From a virus: a stretch of 46,046 nucleotides of DNA. Where the stretch lies: IMG/VR virus record IMGVR_UViG_3300033052_000032, positions 1 to 46,046 of that record, one strand, 5' to 3'. How positions within the stretch are numbered: the first letter of the stretch is position 1; each line of letters starts with the position of its first letter. The notes below the pieces were generated by a model. The model was not told where the DNA came from. It searched no databases and worked only from the letters and a program-made list of their open reading frames with translations. Made by a program: the position numbers and the translations under genes. Below, piece after piece: positions 31,089 through 38,788 of this stretch.

Positions 31089-31618
31089 CAGCGACCCGCG
31101 GCCTTTCGGGCTTCGGCAAGCAGCTTGGCGGCGTCATCGGTGACATCGACCTCGACGCGTTCTCGGAAGGCCTGCACGTCAATATGCTTGCCCAGAAGAT
31201 CGATGCGCTTGATGCGGTCGGACAGCTTGACCTTGTCGACGAAACTGTCGTCGTCGCCGTCCTTACCTTTCTCACGAACCGTCTCGACACCAGCGACAAG
31301 ACCCTGACGCCAGATCAGCGGCCACTGCTTCACCGGCAGCAAATTCCCGCTGTCGTCGTACAAGTCAGCAAGGTCGGCTTCGGCTTCGGCCGTGAGGCGT
31401 TGGAGCACCCAGTCAGCATCAACCTTCGTCCGCTTGGAGCGCGCCGCCATCGCTTCCGCGATAGCAGCGGCCACCTTAGCATTGCTGAGCAGCCGACTGG
31501 CGTTCACCTCAGCCGAGTTGCCGGACGCGGTATAGCCCGCACGCCGATACGCGGCGGTTGCGTTCAGGTCGATCAGATACTCTTCGACGAAGCGCTGTTG
31601 CTTAGGTGCGAGAGACAT
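31088..31618 (-). CDS. terS: Terminase small subunit
   Basis: A 176-residue DNA-recognition subunit of the terminase 2 family. The start LAPKQQRFVEEYLIDLNATA, AYRRAGYTASGNSAEVNASR and LLSNAKVAAAIAEAMAARSK form the DNA-binding helix-turn-helix typical of these proteins. The C-terminal helices (KVKLSDRIKRIDLLGKHIDV) should oligomerise and contact the large subunit. Overlaps the large subunit start by one base. The pac or cos site is probably near, but I cannot identify it. Confidence 0.88.
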   Translation of the reverse strand: MSLAPKQQRFVEEYLIDLNATAAYRRAGYTASGNSAEVNASRLLSNAKVAAAIAEAMAARSKRTKVDADWVLQRLTAEAEADLADLYDDSGNLLPVKQWPLIWRQGLVAGVETVREKGKDGDDDSFVDKVKLSDRIKRIDLLGKHIDVQAFRERVEVDVTDDAAKLLAEARKAAGR

Positions 31619-31895
31619 TGCTCACGGCTTTCAGCACGGCGTTGAGCGAAGACGCGGCGCGATAATGAGCCGTACCGTCAGCTATCCACGAGATGTACCA
31701 GATGCCAGCATGGCCAATCGCGCGATCTCGCTCTTTGTCAGAGACCCAGGCGTCACCAGGAACGCCGGGCATCGGCTCAGCCTCGAAGCTGATGCTGACT
31801 GTCGCGAACCTCTCAGCGAGCAAAGGTGCGAGGACGTCCTCGACGCCGCCGAGAACTGTACCGTCGGTCGGACATTCATGTAGACTATTCATCAC
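31602..31895 (-). CDS. Hypothetical protein upstream of terminase
   Basis: A 97-residue protein overlapping the small terminase start by 17 nt. It reads as a compact alpha/beta protein (LLAERFATVSISFEAEPMPG, then IWYISWIADGTAHYRAASSL). I do not recognise a family. Co-directional overlap ties it to packaging or late early genes. Confidence 0.55.
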   Translation of the reverse strand: MMNSLHECPTDGTVLGGVEDVLAPLLAERFATVSISFEAEPMPGVPGDAWVSDKERDRAIGHAGIWYISWIADGTAHYRAASSLNAVLKAVSNVSRT

Positions 31896-31904
31896 GAAAT
31901 CCTT

Positions 31905-32555
31905 TCACACTTCATGGCTGCGCTCAAAATGAGCGATGGCTTCGACCTCCGCGACTTTCTCGGCAAACTCCGCCTCGGCGCGGGCGAGGGGATCGGGTAC
32001 AAAATCGAGAATTTCCGGTGCGAGGTCGCAAGTTACCCGCAGCACGCCGACGCCGGGGACGATGACGCGGCCTGTCCTGCGATAGCCATCGCCAGACAGG
32101 AACCATCCAGCGCTCAACAGTCCGGCATGATAGATGCGCGCCGCGGGCGATTCCGAACTCGGGAACTTCGCCCAATGGCTGCAACCTTGCGATCGACGCG
32201 CGCCACAGAGTGGGCATTCCGCGTTTGCGTCTCCGACGATCTCCGGCTCGCCGTCGCGAACGAGCTTGGCACGCTGGCGCTCCCATCGCTCATGATCTGA
32301 CGCCAGCCGATTGGCCTTGTGCTGTGCCTTGGTGATGCCGTTGGGAAAATCAGCCATTGCACCTCGCAGCTTATCTGCGGTCTCGATGGTCAGGCGCCGC
32401 CGGCGAAGGCGAACGGCCGAGCGAGTAGAGACCGTGACACGCGCTGCGAACATCAGCTTTGAGTAGTTTGTCCCGGTGCGCTTACACCAGGCGCCGATGT
32501 CTTCGATCAGCTTCACGGTCTTTGCGTGGCTGAGAAGGCGGTGCTCGTGTCTCAT
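31905..32555 (-). CDS. Hypothetical protein with HTH-like and Cys-rich segments
   Basis: A 216-residue protein whose ATG at 32555 overlaps the previous stop as ATGA. The N-terminal 70 residues look like a divergent helix-turn-helix (IEDIGAWCKRTGTNYSKLMF, then RLRRRRLTIETADKLRGAMA). The centre has CPLCGARRSQGCSHW, a Cys/His cluster that may bind zinc. The C-terminus ends in helices (ARAEAEFAEKVAEVEAIAHF). It could be a DNA-binding regulator or replication accessory factor; I cannot assign a family. Confidence 0.6.
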   Translation of the reverse strand: MRHEHRLLSHAKTVKLIEDIGAWCKRTGTNYSKLMFAARVTVSTRSAVRLRRRRLTIETADKLRGAMADFPNGITKAQHKANRLASDHERWERQRAKLVRDGEPEIVGDANAECPLCGARRSQGCSHWAKFPSSESPAARIYHAGLLSAGWFLSGDGYRRTGRVIVPGVGVLRVTCDLAPEILDFVPDPLARAEAEFAEKVAEVEAIAHFERSHEV

Positions 32556-32800
32556 CGAGATGCCACCGGATGTCGCGCCCAACTCATCACGCGCTCGCCA
32601 ATAGGCAATACCGTCACGACGACGCCGTCCTGGACGATTGCCCGCGCGCCGCATCTCATGATGACCGCGCACCTGCCCATTCGGGCCGCAACATGAAAGA
32701 TCGGTGTCGACAGGGCGGCGACGATGTCAGCCTCGGCAATATCGCCGACACGCTCGCGGTATCGCCGGATGGCATGAGCGGAGACGGTAATCGCGCTCAT
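32552..32800 (-). CDS. Small hypothetical protein
   Basis: An 82-residue protein. The start SAITVSAHAIRRYRERVGDI followed by AEADIVAALSTP, and the strands CAVIMRCGARAIVQDGVVVT, suggest a small alpha-beta fold. HAIRRYRERV is seen in many small phage proteins near replication genes, with no established function. Both junctions are 4-bp overlaps, so it is part of the replication-side operon. Confidence 0.55.
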   Translation of the reverse strand: MSAITVSAHAIRRYRERVGDIAEADIVAALSTPIFHVAARMGRCAVIMRCGARAIVQDGVVVTVLPIGERVMSWARHPVASR

Positions 32801-32982
32801 AGCCCCGCCTCCACAGTGCGGACGAGGAAGGGCTCAGACCCGACACATTTCGCGACCAGCGCCGATCCGCAGATAACGGCCAAGAAGGTCAGTCCGAATG
32901 CGGCAAAGGCTGAAAGTCTAGCAACTCTAGCTAGTCTAGCACCGGCGCCCGCTAGTTTTCTGAAATCACCTTGCCTGATCAT
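32797..32982 (-). CDS. Small membrane protein whose DNA carries iteron-like repeats
   Basis: A 61-residue protein with one hydrophobic segment (AFAAFGLTFLAVICGSALVA). Its N-terminal third (KLAGAGARLARVARLSAF) is encoded by CTAG-rich repeats that also occur in the next gene and the intergenic stretch. The basic Ala-Arg-Leu pattern may therefore be a by-product of DNA signals. Start at 32982 is followed upstream by the AT-rich region. Real translation is likely but not certain. Confidence 0.45.
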   Translation of the reverse strand: MIRQGDFRKLAGAGARLARVARLSAFAAFGLTFLAVICGSALVAKCVGSEPFLVRTVEAGL

Positions 32983-33614
32983 CCAAAAAATCCCATAAAA
33001 TTAATAAATACAATAGGATATTCATTCCATACCCTTTGTTTGGGAATGGATGTCTGACGCTGAAAATCGCGAAGATTAGCGAACTCTAGCATGGCCTATG
33101 CTAGCCTTACGGACCGGTACGCATGGAATATGCCTCCCAGAGGTGAACCGCGCCGGGCTTCTCCCGACGCAGATATCGAAGGACGTTTCCGCGATAATCG
33201 GTGAGGTCAGCATGATCAGGGGTGATGTCGGTCAACCTTACTGGCGTCAGGAGTCCGACGATGCTCGCGACCAAGCCGTTGCAGTCGAGGCGGCGAAACC
33301 ACGGGCGGCGATAGCAGCCGAACAGGTCGAGCGAAGACCATCCAGCTTCGATTGCCTGGGCTCCCCAGCGCTGCGAAATCGAAACCGCCTCGTTCGTCAG
33401 TTCGTCCCACACGATTGGGCGGGCAAAAGCAGGCGCTTTCCCGTTTGCCCATGGGATGAGGTCATCATCCCATGGCATCTTTTCGGCTTGGACCGGCGCT
33501 AGAGTTGCTAGAGTTGCTAGAGTACGCTCTGGCCGTCCATGGAAATGGCAGTTTTCTGCGGCTTTCGCGCTTGCAAATGACGCGGCGAAATCCTCGCACG
33601 GATCCGCTAGAGTT
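32915..33614. repeat. CTAG-rich iteron cluster with AT-rich core, candidate replication origin
   Basis: GCTAGAGTT occurs at 33498-33506, 33507-33515 and 33606-33614, with GCTAGAGTA at 33516-33524. The inverse, AACTCTAGC, is at 32923-32931 and 33082-33090, plus variants AGTCTAGC near 32915 and 32933. Between the two groups lies an AT-rich stretch (32981-33050) containing an imperfect inverted repeat, CATTCCATACCC to GGGAATGGATG. A second short hairpin, CTAGCAT-ggcct-ATGCTAG, lies at 33086-33104. CTAG is rare elsewhere in the window. The site is beside the primase and DUF3987 genes, so an origin or partition site is plausible. Confidence 0.5.
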
Positions 33615-33664
33615 TGCAAGCCTTCCGCCAATATGAAGGCGCTGGGGTCGAATAGATCAGCCAC
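33107..33664 (-). CDS. Hypothetical replication-region protein
   Basis: A 185-residue protein overlapping the DUF3987 gene by 8 nt. It has a variable N-terminal part including TLATLATLAP, encoded by the iteron-like repeats. The domain that follows looks conserved: MPWDDDLIPWANGKAPAFAR, then SSLDLFGCYRRPWFRRLDCN and RGNVLRYLRREKPGAVHLWE. Proteins of this type accompany helicase or primase genes in alphaproteobacterial phages, but I know no function. The repeat-coded linker suggests the DNA, not the peptide, is under constraint there. Confidence 0.6.
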   Translation of the reverse strand: MADLFDPSAFILAEGLQTLADPCEDFAASFASAKAAENCHFHGRPERTLATLATLAPVQAEKMPWDDDLIPWANGKAPAFARPIVWDELTNEAVSISQRWGAQAIEAGWSSLDLFGCYRRPWFRRLDCNGLVASIVGLLTPVRLTDITPDHADLTDYRGNVLRYLRREKPGAVHLWEAYSMRTGP

Positions 33665-35195
33665 GACGAGCCCCCGTTTCCCGGCCGACCTGCACCCGCC
33701 ACGCCAAGCGGACCTTGCGTCCGCTGACGTGACCGCCGCCCTGAACCTCGGTGAGATGATCGTGGCGCACCAGAACCTCGATCAGGCTCTTGATGTAATC
33801 CGCGCCCTTGCGGATGCTGGTCGGCACCACGTTCTGTGAAATGGCGGTAACGTCGATGAGATTTTCGGTCCACTTATCCCGCAGCCAGTCGGACAGGTGC
33901 TGAGCGTCTCGCGCTGTTGCATCGAGGCTCGGCTTCCCGAACAGGCGCACGGCTTCGGACAGGTAGAACTCGGCGAGCTTGATGCCGCGGGCGAGTGTGG
34001 TCGCGTCCAGTTCCTGCAGATGATATCCATGCTCGAACACGCCGACGTTTGCGGCAAGGCGGGCGGCTTGCTCGGGCAGTTTCCCGACGAAGCCCTTGAC
34101 CTCTTCGAGGTCTCCGCCCGGCCCGAGCCGGGCTTCGAGCGCATTGTAGAACGCCCACCACATGAGGCGGGCCTGTGTCGAAAACTTCAGCACCTTGGGC
34201 TTCAATACCGGCGTATCGTCGACAACCGGAAGCGGCGCTTCGAGAATTACCGTCAGCCGTTCGCGGAAGTCCTCGACCGCCTTTCGATGCTCCGCCCCCT
34301 GGCGTTGATCGGGATCAACGAACCGTGTGCCTGCGATGCTGTCTGGCGCCGCGACGAGAAGGCGGCTGAGAAAGCCCTGACCCTGCGCCTCGGCATTTCC
34401 GAGCAACCGGCCGGCGAGGATCGGCTGTATCATAAGGTGGAACGCGAGGCGGCGCCCCTTGAGGGCCGTAAACCCTTCGCCGACTGTGTTGATCTGGACG
34501 GGCTTGCCATCCCAGAAGTCGCTGAGCAGCGAGATCGTCATGAGCCGGTTGTCTTCCGTCATGCCGTACCCGCCGAGCCATGAACCGCCCTCGTCGGACA
34601 TCAGACCCATGGAAGGGCGCCCGGCGATGTACCTCTTGACCAGCCCTTGCGTGGTTCCGCTGCGAATGACGATTGTCGGATCGGGCGGGCTTTCCGGGCG
34701 AGGGCCGAGATCGCGATAGGCCGCCTCAAGGGCGGCGCGACCGTCGTTCTTCTTCTTGTTCGTGACCGCCTTTTTCGATTCATCCCACGCCGACTGCGCG
34801 ATGGCGGCGTCGCCCTTGCGAGAGAGATAGTTCTCCTCGAGCTTTTCCTGGTAGGTCCAGACCGGAGCCATCATGTAATCGTCGGAAGTCGATTTCCGGT
34901 CGCCGCTTTCGGCGATCGTTACCAGATCAAGCGATGTCGGACGCACCTGTCCAGTCGGCAGTTGAACATCGAAATGCCCTTGCACGGCCAGAGATATCGC
35001 GGCGAGACAGGACTGCGCTGCGATCGACACCGGCACATAGGCATGGTCGACGCAAGCTGCGGTCGCGCCCGCCAGTACCGGGCCGAGGGCTTCGATCGGA
35101 TACTCGGCCTGCTTGCCCTTCTCGGGCATGATGTCGAGCGGCTGAATAACCGTCGGTGTCGCTTCCTCGAAGCTGTCGGAGAAGCGCCCGCTCAT
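33657..35195 (-). CDS. DUF3987 (YfjI-type) replication ATPase-like protein
   Basis: A 512-residue protein of the DUF3987 family, related to replicative helicases with primase partners. The family's P-loop position reads IAESGDRKSTSDD, a modified Walker A with Lys-Ser-Thr kept. Later landmarks are TTQGLVKRYIAGRPSMGLMS-DEGG and RLAFHLMIQPILAGRLLGNA. The C-terminal end (HVSGRKVRLAWRV) may be a winged helix. It overlaps the primase stop by 4 nt, and the two probably act together at the origin. Alternatively it is a D5-like helicase. Confidence 0.78.
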   Translation of the reverse strand: MSGRFSDSFEEATPTVIQPLDIMPEKGKQAEYPIEALGPVLAGATAACVDHAYVPVSIAAQSCLAAISLAVQGHFDVQLPTGQVRPTSLDLVTIAESGDRKSTSDDYMMAPVWTYQEKLEENYLSRKGDAAIAQSAWDESKKAVTNKKKNDGRAALEAAYRDLGPRPESPPDPTIVIRSGTTQGLVKRYIAGRPSMGLMSDEGGSWLGGYGMTEDNRLMTISLLSDFWDGKPVQINTVGEGFTALKGRRLAFHLMIQPILAGRLLGNAEAQGQGFLSRLLVAAPDSIAGTRFVDPDQRQGAEHRKAVEDFRERLTVILEAPLPVVDDTPVLKPKVLKFSTQARLMWWAFYNALEARLGPGGDLEEVKGFVGKLPEQAARLAANVGVFEHGYHLQELDATTLARGIKLAEFYLSEAVRLFGKPSLDATARDAQHLSDWLRDKWTENLIDVTAISQNVVPTSIRKGADYIKSLIEVLVRHDHLTEVQGGGHVSGRKVRLAWRVQVGRETGARRG

Positions 35196-36190
35196 GCCGT
35201 CACCGCGCGGAGCTGGTCGTTCCAGTCGTCGAACTGGTCGTTCGGCCGAGCGCTGGCGACTTCTACACCGCGTTCGACCAGTGCGATTGCCGCCTTCGAG
35301 GCGGCGATTCGACCGGCCGTATTGTTCTGCTCAGCGATGATGACCTTGCGCACTTCCGGGGGAAGCTCGACCGCCGGCATCATGCTCGTCCCGAACGGAA
35401 CCCATACCGGGAAGCCCGGGCCTTCCTGCATGATCGAAAGTCCGTCTTCCGGGCCCTCGGCCATGATGATGACCGGCTCGGCCGGTGCCAAGCGGAGCGC
35501 CGAGCCCCGGATCGTGCCGAGGCTGAGCTTACAATCCTTCACGCCGAGCGAAGGATTGTCATTCCGGAAAAATATGCGCTGGATGCCGACGACCGCGCCA
35601 GTGCCATCCTGCGCGCCGCAGACGAGGGCAGGGCGGTTTCTACCCCATTCGCCGGTTTCTTTGTTCCGCCACGACGGAATCATGCCGAAGCGGACGAACT
35701 GCGGCGGCTCGATCGTGATACCGCGGGCGCGGAGATAGATGCGGCCGGGCGTCTCGGCGACCGGCTTGGATGCGTCGAAGAAGCGACGCGCCCATTGTTC
35801 CTTTTCGAGATCCTCGAGCCGGTCCTCGGCCTCTGCCTTTTTGCGCTCGGCCAAAGTCCACGTCGGCAAATCGTCGTTGGCGAGGCGGACATAGGCCTCA
35901 CGAAAGCCGCACCCTTCGCGATCCATCACGAACTTGAGGATGTCGCCGTTCCAGCCGCAGCCGAAGCAATTGGCGAAGCCCTTGGCGTCGTTGACGAAGA
36001 AGCTCGGCGTTTTCTCGTTATGAAAAGGGCACAGGCCTTTATACTCGCGCCCGCTTCGCGTCAGTTTTGTCGCCATCCCGACGACGCCGGACGTGAGCGT
36101 GCGCTCTTTCAGCTCGTCAACGCGCCGCCGAAACTCGGCGTCGTCGAGACGGAGTTTGCGACTACCGGAAGACCGGCCGCCAGCCCCCAT
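35192..36190 (-). CDS. DnaG-type primase (CHC2 zinc finger and Toprim)
   Basis: A 332-residue primase. The zinc finger is CPFHNEKTPSFFV with C54 and H57, then CFGCGWNGDIL with C75 and C78, which reads template DNA. A linker with MPSWRN-type strands (FGMIPSWRNKETGEWG) leads to a Toprim core, VIIMAEGPEDGLSIMQ, with metal-binding E245. The C-terminus DDWNDQLRAV closes the Toprim fold. It lacks the DnaB-interacting domain of host DnaG, and the neighbouring DUF3987 protein may supply helicase-like activity. Start overlaps nothing; a 5-nt gap follows cro. Confidence 0.88.
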   Translation of the reverse strand: MGAGGRSSGSRKLRLDDAEFRRRVDELKERTLTSGVVGMATKLTRSGREYKGLCPFHNEKTPSFFVNDAKGFANCFGCGWNGDILKFVMDREGCGFREAYVRLANDDLPTWTLAERKKAEAEDRLEDLEKEQWARRFFDASKPVAETPGRIYLRARGITIEPPQFVRFGMIPSWRNKETGEWGRNRPALVCGAQDGTGAVVGIQRIFFRNDNPSLGVKDCKLSLGTIRGSALRLAPAEPVIIMAEGPEDGLSIMQEGPGFPVWVPFGTSMMPAVELPPEVRKVIIAEQNNTAGRIAASKAAIALVERGVEVASARPNDQFDDWNDQLRAVTA

Positions 36191-36195
36191 TATGG

Positions 36196-36432
36196 TTACT
36201 CCGCCTCGTTTGAGGGAGGCGGACTCGCCAAGTCATCGGCGGTAACAACAAAAAAGTCATTTGGCTGCACGGTGCCGCTTGTTGCTGCGACGATCTTCCG
36301 CATCATTTCCTTGCCAGGAATTGACATGCCCTTAGCGTACCTCTCAACCGTGCGGGCATGTCGGGTGCCAATCTGATGGGCGAACTGAGTGTACGACAGC
36401 CTGTTGGCTGCGAGGTATCGATTTAGCTGCAT
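36196..36432 (-). CDS. Cro-like repressor
   Basis: A 78-residue protein with an XRE/YdaS-like helix-turn-helix (NRLSYTQFAHQIGTRHARTV, then ERYAKGMSIPGKEMMRKIVA). It is the first leftward gene, divergent from cI, which is the cro position. A promoter with TTGCTA and TAATTA boxes would start transcription about at the ATG itself, so the message may be leaderless. One imperfect operator overlaps its start codon and another lies just upstream. It should turn down cI and early transcription during lytic growth. Confidence 0.75.
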   Translation of the reverse strand: MQLNRYLAANRLSYTQFAHQIGTRHARTVERYAKGMSIPGKEMMRKIVAATSGTVQPNDFFVVTADDLASPPPSNEAE

Positions 36433-36465
36433 GGGCTATAATTAGCGCGTTAAGCTAATATTAGC
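36423..36465 (-). promoter_or_regulatory. Left operators and leftward early promoter
   Basis: Operator TTAGC-N7-GCTAA lies at 36442-36458, an imperfect copy (TTAGC-N7-GCTAT) at 36423-36439, and a half site TTAGC at 36461-36465. The minus-strand promoter reads TTGCTA, 17 nt, TAATTA (-10 at 36444-36439), so the perfect operator covers its spacer. Confidence 0.65.
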
Positions 36466-36521
36466 AAGAGGGTGCGAGAAGCCGTGGTTGGGCGCTTTCA
36501 TCGCTTGGGGTAGAGAGAATT

Positions 36522-37157
36522 ATGCAAAACCGAATCAGAGAAATTCGCCTTCAGAAGGGGCTCACCATGGAGCAACTCGCCGATAAGATCGGCGGTGTCC
36601 ATTTCACGACAGTCGGCAAGATCGAAACCGGCAAGATCGAAATGACCCTTTCGAGGATGCAGGACTTCGCTCGTGCGCTAGATGTTAGCGTAGCGGAATT
36701 GTACGAAGCCCCCGAGGAGCGGGAAAAAGGCGAAACCCTCCCCGTAAAGTATCTTCGGCGGGGCGATACGATTGAAAGCGGTTTGCTCGTAGAGAGATCG
36801 GTTTTGCGGGGCTTCGCGGAATACGCGCTTGGTGATGTTATCCTTCAGGCGGTCAGTTTTCAAAACCTGCTCAGTCTCACCGGAATGTTGCGCAACTCAC
36901 ACGTATTGGTGCGAAGCGACGACTTCGGATTGATCGAGGGCTGCTATTATGCGGTCAAAAACCAGAAAGGTGAAATCTTCCTGTCGGAGTATAAGGAGGG
37001 GCCCGCCCGGTTTGTCCGCCCGACAGTGGGCTCGCGCTTCAAGGACATGATTCTGGGCCAAGACCAGATAGTGATTTTGGGCATCTGCCTGGTGTGGGAA
37101 GTCGCGCTAGTCCCCGCGCGTCATCCTTCCGTTCCTAGCCGATCCGGAGAGAATTAG
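36522..37157 (+). CDS. CI-type prophage repressor
   Basis: A 211-residue repressor. Residues about 5-60 are an XRE helix-turn-helix (IREIRLQKGLTMEQLADKIG, then GVHFTTVGKIETGKIEMTLS). The C-terminal part (LVRSDDFGLIEGCYYAVKNQ, then KGEIFLSEYKEGPARFVRPT) resembles the strand pattern of S24/LexA-type repressors, but I cannot find the expected catalytic Ser and Lys pair. It is flanked on both sides by TTAGC-N7-GCTAA operators controlling outward promoters. It should maintain lysogeny by silencing leftward cro-replication and rightward early transcription. Its own start has only a weak site (GAGAG). Confidence 0.82.
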   Translation: MQNRIREIRLQKGLTMEQLADKIGGVHFTTVGKIETGKIEMTLSRMQDFARALDVSVAELYEAPEEREKGETLPVKYLRRGDTIESGLLVERSVLRGFAEYALGDVILQAVSFQNLLSLTGMLRNSHVLVRSDDFGLIEGCYYAVKNQKGEIFLSEYKEGPARFVRPTVGSRFKDMILGQDQIVILGICLVWEVALVPARHPSVPSRSGEN

Positions 37158-37207
37158 CGTATTGCGCTAATTTTGAAATTGACATCATTTAGCGCCAAAC
37201 GCTAAAA
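37154..37207 (+). promoter_or_regulatory. Right operators and rightward early promoter
   Basis: Perfect operators lie at 37154-37170 (TTAGC-N7-GCTAA) and 37189-37205 (TTTAGC-N7-GCTAAA), 35 bp centre to centre. Between and over them is a strong plus-strand promoter: TTGACA at 37179-37184, 17 nt, CTAAAA at 37202-37207. The second operator fills the spacer, so CI should block it directly. Confidence 0.7.
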
Positions 37208-37335
37208 GCGCGGCATCACCTGATCGCCTTCGGGCCGAAGACGGAGATGCAGGCACGGAAAGACGCGCTCGGCCGCCAGCGATAGGGGCCAGCCTCCGCC
37301 GATCCACCTGCTCCACACCAGCAGGAGGTAGGCTT

Positions 37336-38025
37336 ATGGCCGCCGATGTTTCTCAAGCGCCTCGCATGGCGCGCAGTACAACCAACATGGAGGATGCCGC
37401 AGCCGCGGCGCGCGCTCGCCGGGCACCGGCAGGCGACCACGTTGACCCAGACCTGACCGACAACGCCCTCGCCGACATCGAGATCGCGCGCATCTTTCTA
37501 GATGCGGCGGACAACTATCACGATGAGCTGACTGCGTGGTTCAATCTGCGTGGCTGCACCCCGAACCGGGCACTGCTCGAAGAGGTCAACAAGGCGCAGA
37601 TCATTTCGCGCGAAGCCGACGACCGGCTGAGCCTCGCCGAAGGGCGACTGCGCAAGGCGCTCGACCAATCCTACAATGCGATGCCGAACCAACTGCGCCC
37701 CGCGCCAGACCCGCGCAGCTTCGACGCCGCATGGAGGGCCTACGTGACCGCGTTCTCGGCAGGGAATGCGTTCTACCTGCTCAACACCGAAGCCGATGGA
37801 ATTGTCGGCGAGGCGGCGCAGGAACTGTTCGACGCCCATGTGTCCGCCGCGTTCGATTGCGCAAGAATCTTGCTCTCGACCCCCGCTACCTGCGTCGGGC
37901 ACATCGAACTCAAGAAGATGGTGATCGACCAGCAGAATGCTGTTTGCTGGAACCACGAACATGTGGAGCCTTTCGTCCACCAGCTCATTGCCGACGCCAT
38001 CGCGCTCGCGGGCGGTGCGAAATGA
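37336..38025 (+). CDS. Early protein 1, hypothetical helical
   Basis: A 229-residue protein, first in the rightward early operon, with AGGAGG 7 nt before the ATG. A small hairpin, CCTGCT-ccacacc-AGCAGG (37307-37325), ends just at the ribosome site and could modulate it. The sequence is helical (DIEIARIFLDAADNYHDELT, then AWRAYVTAFSAGNAFYLLNT) without recognisable domains. Similar AW-x-x-Y-x-x-A patterns recur in several neighbours, suggesting a related family. As the first early product it may act on the host. The first 30 residues look disordered. Confidence 0.65.
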   Translation: MAADVSQAPRMARSTTNMEDAAAAARARRAPAGDHVDPDLTDNALADIEIARIFLDAADNYHDELTAWFNLRGCTPNRALLEEVNKAQIISREADDRLSLAEGRLRKALDQSYNAMPNQLRPAPDPRSFDAAWRAYVTAFSAGNAFYLLNTEADGIVGEAAQELFDAHVSAAFDCARILLSTPATCVGHIELKKMVIDQQNAVCWNHEHVEPFVHQLIADAIALAGGAK

Positions 38026-38360
38026 GTGTCACCATCCGCCAGTCGCCGTTCTCGATCCACGCTGCAGCTTATTGGGCTGCGCGACAGGCGTACGAGAACC
38101 ATCGCGTCGAATGTCAGGTGCCGCTCGCAGAGGATAGCCCCCTGCAAATGGACTACGACAGCGCCTATACGCCGCTGGTCGGGGCAATGCACGACGCAGC
38201 CCATGCCGCCATCAGGGTTCCGGCTGACACCGCCGCAGATATGTCCAAGAAGATCGAAATCTTCTTGAACGAAGACCTTCACTGCGATCACCGGGACACG
38301 GTTCGTGAGTTGATCGAGTGCCTCGGCCGCGATGCCGCCAAGATCGGCGGTGCGGCATGA
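38022..38360 (+). CDS. Early protein 2, hypothetical helical
   Basis: A 112-residue protein starting by ATGA overlap at 38022. It has the recurring helix pattern HAAAYWAARQAYENHRVECQ, followed by YTPLVGAMHDAAHAAIRVPA. It ends with CDHRDTVRELIECLGRDAAK. No known domain. It looks like a distant relative of early proteins 1, 3 and 6, so it may have arisen by duplication within the operon. Confidence 0.6.
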   Translation: MSVTIRQSPFSIHAAAYWAARQAYENHRVECQVPLAEDSPLQMDYDSAYTPLVGAMHDAAHAAIRVPADTAADMSKKIEIFLNEDLHCDHRDTVRELIECLGRDAAKIGGAA

Positions 38361-38788
38361 CGGTCCCCGCCACAACGTTCGCAGTCGACAACCCCGTTGC
38401 CACGGTCAAGGATGAGGCGCTGATCGCGGCATGGCGTCGCTTCAAGATCGCCCGCGCGACCTATTCCGCCCTACCTCACGACGAACCATGCGCGGAGGGC
38501 GAAACGGACAGCCCGGCCGCCCTTGAACAGATAGCGATCTTTGAGGCCGCAGAGCAGGAGATCATCGCGACGGTTCCCGAAACCGACCGCGGGATCGAAA
38601 TCAAGCTGTGGCTCGCGCTCGCGACGAACATCGATCAGAGCGAAATCGACATCCTCTGTGCGATCCGCGAGGACGAGCGTCACTTCCGCGAGGACGAGCA
38701 CGGCCTCGACTGGACCGACAAGATCGTCTTTTCCGCGATCCAAGGTCTGCGCGAGCTGCAAGCTGCCGAGAAGGGCGGTGCAGCATGA
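38357..38788 (+). CDS. Early protein 3, hypothetical helical
   Basis: A 143-residue acidic protein from the ATG at 38357 (ATGA overlap). It has the same local pattern, IAAWRRFKIARATYSALPHD, after a short leader. The C-terminal half is charged and helical (EIDILCAIREDERHFREDEH). No domain is recognised. Its acidity and small size would fit a DNA-mimic or partner-binding protein, but that is speculation. Confidence 0.6.
   Translation: MTVPATTFAVDNPVATVKDEALIAAWRRFKIARATYSALPHDEPCAEGETDSPAALEQIAIFEAAEQEIIATVPETDRGIEIKLWLALATNIDQSEIDILCAIREDERHFREDEHGLDWTDKIVFSAIQGLRELQAAEKGGAA

Noticed and set aside
31919-31931. A fifth copy of the late motif (TTTTGAGCGC followed by A)
   Set aside because: It lacks the last conserved bases, lies inside the coding sequence for AHFERS near the end of a gene, and is probably chance.
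33470-33530. TLATLATLAP as a functional peptide repeat
   Set aside because: The same DNA unit appears in intergenic sequence and in another gene and reading context, so a DNA-level signal explains it better.
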